Source: Monocercomonoides exilis (lineage: Eukaryota > Preaxostyla > Oxymonadida > Polymastigidae). From it: a stretch of DNA of 64,000 bases. The notes beneath the pieces were generated by a model. That model made no database searches. It saw only the letters and a list, made by a program, of their open reading frames with translations, and was not told the DNA's origin. The stretch spans positions 1,490,501-1,554,500 of the forward strand of contig LSRY02000012.1 of the NCBI GenBank assembly GCA_001643675.2, given 5' to 3'. The translations under genes were made by a program, and so were the position numbers. This document shows positions 35,371 to 45,700 of the stretch, one piece after another (within the stretch, counting starts at the first letter, position 1; each line of letters opens with the position of its first letter).

Positions 35371-35683
35371 GGTTTCCTCTGGCTTCAATAAATGTTGAGG
35401 ATTGGTCCTATTTTTTTAAATAAAATTTATATTAGTTATATTATGGTTTTTATTTCTGGTGATTGAAAACTTATTTATCAATTAGAAAAAGAAAATAGCT
35501 CAAGAAAAGTTCTTTACCACATTAACTATGATTATAGTTCACATTAAACTCATCAAATATTGAAAAGCACATTAAAGATTTCAAAATACATACATTAAAA
35601 ATCAAAATTAATTTTTTGCTTATCATCCAATATAATCTTAACATATAAAATTTATGCTCCAAAAATACGAATGCATACACTAC
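35371..35683. other. Intergenic, AT-rich
   Basis: No gene seen. Lies between the TTLL3 start and the left inverted-duplication boundary. Confidence 0.4.
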
Positions 35684-35904
35684 CTATAGCAGAATTTTCC
35701 CTATCATCCATTGATGATTCAGTCTTGTTTGCATGGAGTGATGGAGAGCCATCCAGCACAGCAAAACGGCTCCCAGAGATAAGTAAGCCCGAGAAGACCT
35801 GAGTGGATGCGCGCACTTTGCTTTTCGGGAGAGGTCTCATTCAACATCATTTGCTGATGATTTTGTCTGTTCGTTTGTCCTCTCTATCTTCTGAACTCTG
35901 ACTG

Positions 35905-35960
35905 TCAATCAATCAATCAATCAATCTTTCTTTCTATCTATCTATCTATCTTTCTTTCTC
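35905..35960 (+). repeat. Tetranucleotide microsatellites in the left duplication copy
   Basis: (CAAT)n about five units, then TCTA and TTTC units. The same array lies inverted at about 52176-52231 in the other copy. Confidence 0.85.
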
Positions 35961-36184
35961 AGATGTTGTGCAGCGGGCTGAAGCATTGCGGGCTTGCAGT
36001 CCTTCGAGCAGCGTGAATGCATCCAGGGGGGAAAAAGGGAAGGAGGAAGCGCAACAGCTGCAGAGGCAGATATATTCTGCTTCCCGGGAAGGCTCCAATC
36101 GCTGCCTCGAGAGCAGCCACTCTCCCCAAACCCCTTTCCTGCTGCCCAGCAAACACTCCCTCCGCCCCTGCGCCTCTGCCCCAC

Positions 36185-36921
36185 CTACTCTGCCTTGAAC
36201 TTCCACCCGCTCTGCATCCGCTTCTTCAGATACGCCGGCAGCTCATAAGGCGTTGGCGCATATCGCCTGGCCCATTCCGTTCCACACATTCCACACCCCA
36301 CAAAGCCCGCATCCACACAAGTCCAGCACACCCCACATCAGCCCCACCACACATTCCACACCCCCAAAAGCCCACATCCACAGAACACAATGCGAAAGCC
36401 ACCCCATCACCGCGTAACCAAAGCAATCAGTTCCCAAAAAAACAAGGCCAGCCCCAGCAAAGAAACAGAACATGAAACAAACCAAAAAAAGAAAAGAAAA
36501 AAGAAAAGAAAAAAATTGATGTGAACACATGAAAGGAATTATCAAACAAATTGAAAAATTAAAATAAAAATAAAAATAAAAAATTGAAACAAAATAAACC
36601 AGCCATCCGTTTTGCGTTGCCTTTTCGAAAATAAAAGCGAGAGACGCAAAAAGAAGAAGAAAAAAAGAAAAAAAGAAACACCAAATCCCGCTCCCCCGAG
36701 ACACACCACACAACCCCGCACATCCCCGCCATGATCAAGAACGACACCGCCACAAACGAGAACGCATTCATCCCGGCCAGCTCCGCCACCGCCCCGGCGC
36801 TTTTCCGCCCGCTAATCTTCGCCTCCTCCCACGTCTGCAGCCCTGCCGTCGCTCCGCAGTACACAAACCCCACAAAAAACGCAATCCCCGCCCACTTCAT
36901 AAACCGCTTCAGACTCAGCAT
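36185..36921 (-). CDS. Small two-TM protein, 98 residues (left copy)
   Basis: This is the mirror image of the gene at 51215-51951, with the same predicted amino-acid sequence. Exon 1 is 36921 to 36707 (72 residues, the last codon split) and exon 2 about 36266-36185. The intron of about 440 nt has GTGTGT and CCAG at its ends. The sequence shows a first membrane span (WAGIAFFVGFVYCGATAG), a polar loop (WEEAKISGRK), a second span (FSFVAVSFLIMAGMCGVVW) and a short basic tail (YELPAYLKKRMQSGWKF). I do not recognise the family. The hairpin of two Gly/Ala-rich spans vaguely resembles Tim17-like or small ER-subunit proteins, but no diagnostic motif is present. Both copies look intact. Confidence 0.55.
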
Positions 36922-37001
36922 CCTGCTTTTGCTTCCTCAAGAAAATTCCAAAAAAACAGAAAAATAAATGAGTTTTTTATCTTTCAAAAGTTTTATTACA
37001 T

Positions 37002-37803
37002 TTTAGGATCATTTGTTATTGAATGAAGTGAAATATATTCATTGTGATAAAAATGTGCTTTGCTTTTATCTTTTTCTTTATTTTATAAAAAAAATCTCAC
37101 ATTTGCATGTATTTTTAAAGAAAATCATGAATGAGAGTAATTTAAGAAATAATTGAGTGGAACAAAATTCAGAATGAAAAGAATTTCTTCCCAAATGATG
37201 AAATGAAGTAAATATTGATAAATATATGAAAGATGACTGAAGAAAATATTAAACCGCAAGTTTCAATAATTTGACGCTTTTGTATTTTAATTATTTTGAT
37301 AATTTTGTTTCTTTTAATTGAAAAAACAAATAAGAAAATATTCATTGTTTATAGAAATTTTTGTTTGAAAAATGCTTTTTAAATGTATTCAACATGACTA
37401 TTGAATTTCTTTTTGTTAAAATTTTCATGAAATAAATCAAAGATCAGTGTTAAAAAAGTCAAGAATATTTGAAAACTCTTAAAATTGATATAATTGAAGA
37501 GTAACTCAAAACATGTTGAAAAGCACCAAACTTCTAATGTAAAGTAATTTGTAAAAAGCATAAGGAACAAAAATTCGAAATGCTTTGCTAATTACGTTGT
37601 AATCTGCTTTAAAAAATATGCTCATTTTGTTCATCAAAGCCCGACGATTCTTTTCGGATATGGAATAAATCATTGCGTATTTCAAGATTATGCAATTTCA
37701 TCAAGATCCACTCGAAATGCAATTGCTTCAAATTTTTTATTTGTTGTGGGGCAAATGTTTCGTTTAATTTCTATGATTGAGATTATCCCTCAATATCTGC
37801 CCT
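37002..37803. other. Intergenic, AT-rich
   Basis: No features seen between the left duplication copy and the stop of the MFI-like gene. Confidence 0.45.
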
Positions 37804-39492
37804 TCATTCTTTTCTCATTTCTCCAATTATGTCTTCCTCCCATCCTCTATCCATTGCATCAAATATCCCATCAAGATTATCGTTGCTATCGTAATCAAAG
37901 CCTGCTCTTCCACCACTTCCTCCAATTCCTCTTCCGCTTTTCATTTCACCTCCTCCTTTCATTTCATTCCTCATAACTTTGCCTTCTTCATCATCACTTC
38001 CATATCCAACAGTATTGCTTTCGTGAAACCTTCCTTCTTCAAATGAATAAGTTTGATCCGACTTTGCTTCACTTTCGTGTGTATTTGCTGAAGGATCGCC
38101 ATCAAACGTGAATCTTTCCTTGTTTTCCTCTCCAATCCCTTCCAGGCGCTTCATCAGCATTTCTTTCATTTTCTTCATTTCAGCTTTCCTGACAAGCGCT
38201 GCATCGCTTCGCTCGCTTGTCCCAATGTGAGACCATTCATCCAAATATGCTCCATAATCCAGCTCTCGACTCCATTGCACAAGTTCATCAAGATTCAAGT
38301 TCCCTTTCTTTTTGTTCTTCTTTTCCATTTGCTCACTTTCTTCTCCTTCTCCTTCTTTTCCCTCAAATTCTTCACTTTCAGTTTTATTATCTTCTTCATT
38401 TATGCCCTCCATCTCTGCAATCATCTCATCCAAATCTCTGTCCATCTTTGCTGCAGCTCTCATCCATTTGATGGCTTTTGCTCTTTTTTGTTTCTCTCTC
38501 TCAGCTTTTGTCATTGGCTTCCCGTGCCTTTCAAGCTTGAAACGACCAAATGGAGAGTGATACATGGCGATGCGCGTCGTTGATGATCCCCACCCGCTTT
38601 CATCCAAAAGCCAATTCGGTGCCATAGATATCATTTGCTATTGTTAAATGAAAAAATAAACAAAAATAACGAAAATGAATAAATGTCTCAAACTTTGTAT
38701 CCTCGCTCATTAATTGCACGCCAATTGTTTTCTGTCCAATCATCTCTTACATACCAACCTTCAACATCTTTTTCATTCAATCCCTCAAGTTGACTATCGT
38801 CAATTGATTTTGAGATCGTTGCTAGAGTTCTCACAGAACTAACAGATGAAACAGACGAAGTGGAAGAAGTTGAAAACATAGAAGATGTAAGTCTTCTGTT
38901 ATCTTGGATATCTGTGCCTCGAAAGTCAAAAGGCATCGATCCTTCCGAAGAGCTTCCTTTTGAAAAATGTGATTTATTCTCATTTTTGTTATCACAAATG
39001 TTAGCTCTCATGAAACGTGGTCTTTTAGATTCTTTTTCAGCTCCATTCATTTTTCGAGATTGTCTAAAGGGTCGAGTGTAATCTCGAGGAGCAAATGAAT
39101 TAACATCACACAACGAAGCACGAATAAAAATTCTGCGAAAATTAAAGATAAAATATTGCAAAAATTATAATATTTGCTTCTTATAGATGGCCTTGCAAAC
39201 TTATAGTAAATCATTGGGGGAAAAGTTTCACCTCCAAGTCTAAATCTAACACAACCGCTAACAGCTGGGTCAATTAATTCTGCCTCTATTGGATTCAATC
39301 CACGTATTATTTGAACGGGATCTCCTTGTTCATGAAAATTGATTAAATCTCTATAAAATCCGAATAATTTTTTATCCTGCATTTGAAATAATAAACAAGC
39401 AAAAATAGTTCAAAGCAAGATACTGTATAGCGTCTCCAAGCCCTTTGAATTACACAAGCAGCATTATCCTCAATATCTGATTTTAAATCCAT
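37804..39492 (-). CDS. MFI: C11orf65/MFI homologue with IQ motif, four exons
   Basis: The exons are 39492-39424, 39376-39201, 39132-38694 and 38637-37804; introns are 47, 68 and 56 nt (donors GTATCT, GTTTGC, GTTTGA). All junctions are in frame, giving 505 residues. The N-terminus has an IQ motif (CVIQRAWRRYTDKKLFGFY), then GDPVQIIRGLNPIEAELID and the family signature VRFRLGGETFPPMIYYKIF, then SFAPRDYTRPF. Further on come EGWYVRDDWTENNWRAI, KAIKWMRAAAKM and LDELVQWSRELDYGAYLDEW. This is the block order of human C11orf65 (protein MFI), about 310 residues, here enlarged by Ser-rich and acidic inserts. In mammals MFI binds MFF and restrains mitochondrial fission; the IQ motif suggests calmodulin binding. 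The wide distribution of the family suggests an older, perhaps cytoskeletal or flagellar, function. Confidence 0.85.
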
Positions 39493-39754
39493 AAAAATAA
39501 ATTTATAACCGAACTGCTCCAATAATAATTTTTTAATCGATCAACTCAGAATTGATCATGAGATGAAATGTTGCAGAAGCTATTTTAGTTGGAAGCAATT
39601 ATTTCAATGATTCAAGAACGGATTTCATCCCATCACCATTTCTTACAGAAATCTGACTTTCATTCGAAGATAAAAATTGAGGAAACAGTAAATGTTTCAA
39701 AATAATATAACTTTCGGATAACGTTATAGAAGCAATGACTAATTACGCATTCAT

Positions 39755-41644
39755 ATGGATCAATTGCATGTTGAAGCAAAGAGTAATAAAGAAAATATGA
39801 TAAATGAAGAAATGAGGAAAACAGAAGAAGAAGAAAAGCAAAAGGAAGAAAAAGTAAAAAGAGCTGAAATCGAAAAAGAAAGAAAGCGATTGAATGAGCT
39901 TATTTCAAAGCAGAAAGAAATTGTCGAGAAAAAAGAAGAAATACTTCCAATTCCGAGATAACTTGAAGAAATGGAGCAAATGTATTCAACTATGATAGAG
40001 AATTTGAAGGAGAAAATATCTCATTATGATGCAGATGAGAGAGAAGAAGAGAAAGAAAAGGAGAAAGAGAAAGAGAAGGACAAGAAGGAAAGAAGGACAA
40101 TGAGAAGAAAGAGAAATAGAAAGAGAAAGAAAGGAAATCTTTGAAGCATGGCGATGTAAATGATAATACATCAAAAGTCTCTTCAGTCGAAGATCAAGAA
40201 AAAATCAAGACCGATTCAAACATTTCAAAGGAGAATGCAAATGTTTTGAAAAATCTGAATGATAATTGTGAAGAGAGAGAAGGACAATCACATGGAAAAG
40301 AGCAAACTGATGTTGTTCTATGTACAAGACCGATTACTTTTGAAGGGGCAGACAATGAAAAGGAGCAGTAAAATTTGCCTTCGCTTTCGTTGTCTCTTGA
40401 GACATTCACACTCCTTCATCTCTTCCAACTCATCAGACGATGCAACAGACGAATTCGATCCTGTTCACTTTCCTTTCTAATTTTCACAAAGAGCAATCTA
40501 CCCATCGAAAGGATGGCGTTACTCAAAATTCTTCTTCCTTGTTATCGCAACAGCTGCCAAGTCAAGTCGCACAGAATCAGACGCAGCCATTCAATTCATT
40601 TTCAACGAATTCTTCCTCAATGAGCCAAAGCTGCATCAGCAGCTCATCAAATTCACTGGGAATGGAAATGCAAAAAACAGCTGGACCTGCAGATGCTCAA
40701 ATGCAAATTTCTCCTGCTCGCAATATTTTGATGAGTGACAGATCAAATAAAATTTCTCATAGTCCAACATCACTTTCTTCATTATCATCTTTTCCTTCTT
40801 CTTATCATGGAACTTCTCGATTCCCACCACAAAGTACAGCATCACCCTCTCAATCTTTTACGTTGCCAATTCCAAAAATTATGTCGAAAATAAGAATTTT
40901 CGAAAGCAAAAATACAACAGATATCATCAGCAGACATCGCCCTCTCCGATTTCTTTGCAATCAATATTTAGTGATCACTTCGATCAGCAAAATGACAGAC
41001 AAGCAACTCCATCGAAGAATTCATACAGTCAAGCCACACAACCTCGAATATCCAGGCCTTCCTCTTCATACCAATCTCAGTCTGGATATCACCACATGAG
41101 CAGCATACCTGACATGCCAAAGAATTCCAATTTATCCACACGATCCAAAAGAAGCAGCGGCTCCTTCCACAACCCTTCTCTGCCATCTGTTGTGGCAAAA
41201 TCAGTTTCATCTCCAGATGCCAACAAAACATCGCTCATTTTTGTTAAGCAGCCAGCACGGTTATCAGTCACACCAAATTATGTATTCCTTTCTCATAACA
41301 TCGCAAATCCTCCGAGTCAGCCTCAGCCTCAGCCTCAGCCTCAGCCTCAATTCCAGTCACAGTCTTATGATTTAACTCAGCCATCTGTCGATTGAAATCA
41401 ACAAAAAACTGAATCTGCTTCATCTTCTTCTCCAATTAGCATTCCGGCAGTTTCTCCTTTATCACAATCCAGCCAACAATCTTCTCCTCCAAAGATGCAG
41501 CTGGCATCATCTCAGCCATCGACTTCATCTGAATTTCCTTCTGTTCATTCAACAACACAGCTCATTAACGAAGCAGTTCGTCAAATAAGATCACAACCTT
41601 CTGCTCCCTCTTACACAGCTTTTTTACCATTTGCGACTTCATAG
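39755..41644 (+). pseudogene. Broken Lys/Glu-coiled-coil then Ser/Gln-rich gene
   Basis: Starting at ATG 39755 (MDQLHVEAKSNKEN) a charged coiled-coil is read to ILPIPR, then TAA (39959-39961). The same frame goes straight on with LEEMEQMYSTMIENLKEK. Further on the coding sense shifts frame near 40140 (into KHGDVNDNTSKVSSVEDQ), meets a TAA near 40369, shifts again into a Ser/Gln-rich stretch (SQVAQNQTQPFNSFSTNSSS), again near 40950 (FSDHFDQQNDRQATPSK), meets TGA near 41393 and continues to TAG at 41642-41644. With at least three frame changes and three in-frame stops, and no splice pairs that obviously remove them all, this looks like a recently dead gene. Sequencing errors or unrecognised introns could explain part of it. 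No family recognised. Confidence 0.55.
41318..41350 (+). repeat. CAGCCT hexanucleotide repeat (Pro-Gln)
   Basis: About five tandem CAGCCT units, read as QPQPQPQP in the locally open frame of the broken gene. Confidence 0.85.
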
Positions 41645-42726
41645 AATGAAACTTAGAAATATATGTTTTCTTTTTCTTTTCATTTTTGTTTTATTCAATC
41701 TTTTTTCACTCACATTTCCTCTTGAGATTTTTAGGTTCTTGTAGCTTTAAGCACACAAGAATATTTAAGAAATAAATAATTCTTAGTGCTTTGTGAATAA
41801 CTATAAATATATGCATTTCTTATATGCCAAAAAAAATTTTTTTTTTTATTTTTGAGTGATTTGCTTATATTAATATGACAATTTGGAATGAAGATGAATT
41901 TTGAAAAAAATGAAATCTCTCCCATCATAAATTCGTTTTCATTTGATCAATATTTTCTGATAAAATTCACCATAAATTGGCTTGCAGCGTAATTTACGAT
42001 ATGAAAACAATCATACAAGTTAACCTTTTAACATGCTTACGATTTGGATCCTCATAAAAGAGATTTAATTGTTCATAAGTGAGTTCGCATCATTTGCATT
42101 CCAATGAAGATTTTGGTGGAAATAAAAGGAGTCAATGTTATTGGCGGAATAAACTTCTTACAAATAATTCTATATAACTTTTTACCGACAAATTTCTTGG
42201 ATTTCAAAGTTATACAAAAATGCAACAACAAGTTATAAAAATCTTCAGATGGAATTTATTTTCAAGCAATTGTTCTATAAAACAGCAGAGCTACTATCAC
42301 GTTCATAACAAATCATATGAAAATGATGGAGCATACTGACAACTCAAACATTCCATTAACTATCACACGAAAAGAATAATTAAATAAAGAAAACGGTTTT
42401 CAATCCATATTCAAAGCGTTCGAAATACCTGTTGAACTTGATTCATTGAACGCATCTCTAAAAGGAGCAAATGATTTTACAATTACAAAGAAAACCACTG
42501 TTTGTTTGCAAAATCAAAGAACATTAAAATTTTCCTTCATAATCAAGTGTTGACGATTGTGTACTACTTCAAAGAGGCAATTACTTCAATATCTGTACAG
42601 CAGAACATCAGTTTGAAGAATCCAAACGAACAGATAGAAAGATTTCAGATTGAAATATTGGAATCGCAATCATTCTTCTCAAATGTAAAGGGAAATGGGA
42701 GATCGAAAAAACTTAACGATTATTAC
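41645..42726. other. Intergenic with coding-like scraps
   Basis: Mostly AT-rich. From about 42390 to 42770 there are short stretches with coding character in changing frames (for example FEIPVELDSLNASLKGAN), which may be a relic of a lost gene. Nothing intact. Confidence 0.35.
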
Positions 42727-45700
42727 CTAATTTTCACTATTAACTCTATTTTCCAGCACACTTCTGCTTTCTAAATCTTCAGTGCGTTCACTTTCTCTGT
42801 AACAACCGCTGTTGCACTCGACAGCATCTGTCATTGTCAGTACAGCAGCACCTGGTGGGAAGCGCTGGATGAACTCGCGCTTCAGCAAAGTCAATGTGGG
42901 CCTTTGTGGGGCATATCCAGACAAGCAGCACTTGGCAACATTCTCCATTGAGGAAGTGCTTATTTTTTCAAAATTCGGTCTTTCTCCATTCACAATCTTC
43001 TGGCCTGCCACATCGGTCTCATAATCTCCAAACGGAATCTGGAGCGTCAGACACTCCCACAGCATCATCCCGATCGAGAATGAAGCTGACTCCTTTGTTG
43101 CTCCCATCTTCTTGTTGATCAGCAGCTCTGGCGCCTTCCACCTCAAACACTCTTTTTTGAAGTCATCCTCATCCTCAAATGCTGATGAAGGAAGAGAGTC
43201 TTCATCATCACTTGCAGACGTAATAACAGTCGATGAAGAGATGGATGATGAATCTGAATCATCAGATGAGAAGTCAGAATGCATCACAATGCAAATGACC
43301 ATGTGTTCTGAGAATATTACAATGTGAGGACTCAGATTGGCAAGTGACTGAAGAGGATTTTCCATCTCATCAAAGGAGTGGAGTGCAAGGTTAGCCACCC
43401 AAAACAGGATTTGGGCAGCTGTCATCTCCCTCTCTTCCAACGTTCCAATCGCCATCTCTTTCTTCTCGTTTCTTCCATGAAAAAGCATGAACAGAGAATC
43501 CCTCAAATCAACTATCAGTTTTTCATGTGGCGAGGAGCAAGCCATTGCATCCACCAGATTCGACATCGATGAAGTGGTGGGGCACAGATTTTCCGATCGA
43601 ACAAAGGTGGATTCTGTGTCTGAAGTGTCTGTTGTCGAAGTGGATGAAATGGAAGGAGATGGAGTTCGTTTTCTTTTATCTTCCTCATCTTCCTTTTCAT
43701 CAACCTTTTCCAGCATCCATTGAGGAATCTTGTCTGAATCTCTGCCTAAGATGTATTCAGTGGAGCCACTTTCAGAGAGAAGGTGCTCTGATGACTCTGA
43801 ATGTTCCATATTCGTATCATATATTCTCTTCTTGATCCTTTCCTCGTTCTTCTTCTCTGCCTCCCTTTCTGCTCTCCTCCACTGATCTTCAGGAGACATC
43901 TCCATCGTCACCATCTCAAATGTCTTCGGATCTTTTCTGATATTATCATTCACAATCTCTCTCAGATCTTCGGCTTCATTCTTCACCTTTCTCCAACGAA
44001 CAGTAGAAATCACAGCAATCATCAAAACAACAAAAAGAACAATTGCCATAACAATTACAACCAGAATCCACCACGACTTCTTCTCATTTCCACCTTCCGC
44101 AATCCTTTCATCTCCTTTTGCCTTTGTTTCACTTCTATTCTTCAGAATGAATGACTGGGTTGATGAGGGAGAATCGGCATTCCCAAACAGAAGACACACC
44201 CTCACCTCTTCTGATTCTTCTTCTGCTTCTGTCTCTGGCTCAACTTCTGAGGAAAAAATGGCACACCAGGCCTCGTGCTCATCCACAAACCCATCCTCCC
44301 CAAACTCATGCCTCTCAATGTGCTGCTCAGAGCGGAGTGAGCGCACCAGCTGGCAGGAGAGGTTGCAGGGGAGCAGGAGCTCACCCACAAACCTGAGCTT
44401 GGCCTGTGTGCCTTCCACTTCCATCTGCACCTCGCGCAGCTCAGGGACAAACAAAGCAGATGGTCGATCTGAGGCCAAACCCTTCAGAGTGCACCCATCA
44501 TTCAGAATCCACAGCGATGAATTGTCTTTCAACCCGTCGCCTCCCTTCAGGCTCACCACATCCACCACAGCAGAGCTTGTGCAGACAACATTTCTTCGAG
44601 CTGATGGATATTGCGGAAGGGAAGGCGTGTTGTTCACAAACATCCCCATGGTGATGTTAACATTCCCACCTGATATCGACAGCGCTCCTTGTGTAGAGTT
44701 TGTAATTGTTGTGTCTATCAATTCAGCCTGGCACCTCGTTAATGCAACCAAAGAGCCTTTCCATTGGCAGATCTCATTCTCCTCTTCTGTATTTATTTTT
44801 CCTTCTTTCTTATTTTCCTCACCACATTTTCCGATAAAGCAGGCATCCAGCACAATCTCTGTACAATCAGCCACGCTGATCATACATCCTTCGTTCTGTT
44901 CCACCACCATCCCTGAATACGAGCAGTTGCTTAGATGGATGCAGGCTGAGGAATCATTAGACGAGACAAAACTGGATCCTGTTGATTTATGCCTCATGGC
45001 TGACAGCGAGCAGTGCTCCAGTCTCACGGAAGTACTGAATTCTGTTGCTATGCCTGCAAGTTGTGCCTCATGCTCCACGAACAGAAGTGGTTGAGCAACC
45101 GATGTTGCATTGTGCATTTTCCAGTCACGGATGGACACGTTTGTGCTGAGGCTGGGGTGGATAAGGAAGAGGCAGCAGCGCGTGCACAGCCCAACAACCT
45201 CGCTCTGATCGATCACCAGACTGCCTCCATAAATGTCTATCAGCGGACATTCCAGACCGATCAACGAGCGTTGTGCCTCTTCCTCGAACAGACAGTCCTG
45301 AAACATAGTTTCTCCTTTTTCCACCTTGAAAATACACACGAAACTCTCAGAGAACCCACACTTGATTACGAAATCAACACGAACATACGACACATAATTC
45401 TTGTGAGTGATGCACGATTCTCCTGCATCTATACCTCCAACGTCTATTGCCACCTTGCACTGTTCAGCTGACCGAGATACAATCATTATGTCCTCCAGTT
45501 TCAGTACCCTTGCCACAAGCGATTCCTTATCCACAACCAGCTGACTAACCACATCGTTTGTTAGGTGCGTCACTCCGTAGTTCACTGTCAGGCAAGGAGT
45601 CTTCTGCCTCCCACACTGCCTTTCGTCCTTCCCACCCTTTCCTTCTGCAGCGCTCACCAGGATCACATCGTTCTGGTACACTATAATCAGTTCAATCAGG

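Larger units (their letters stand above)
35684..37001. repeat. Left copy of a 1.3-kb inverted segmental duplication
   Basis: This segment is the near-exact reverse complement of 51135-52452; for the bulk of it, paired coordinates sum to 88136, so there are almost no indels. Homology ends abruptly at TTTTATTACAT (about 37001) and fades near the AT-rich left end (about 35684). The unit is much more GC-rich than its surroundings and includes the 98-residue protein gene, G/T-rich intron DNA, an about 500-bp GC-rich tract, and (TCAA)n/(TCTA)n microsatellites. Confidence 0.9.

Noticed and set aside
35905-35960. Tetranucleotide array considered as a CRISPR or telomere-like repeat
   Set aside because: Units are 4 bp without unique spacers and do not resemble telomeric repeats.
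39755-41644. TAA/TAG reassigned to glutamine, as in some oxymonads, to explain the in-frame stops
   Set aside because: Complete genes in the window end at TAA, TAG or TGA at family-consistent positions, the giant frames contain no in-frame TAA/TAG, and this locus also needs frameshifts and has a TGA.
42727-42890. Plus-strand frame 42502-42774 overlapping the 3' end of the surface-protein gene
   Set aside because: It lacks an ATG of good context, changes frame relative to neighbouring coding-like scraps and is antisense to a conserved kinase-like C-terminus.
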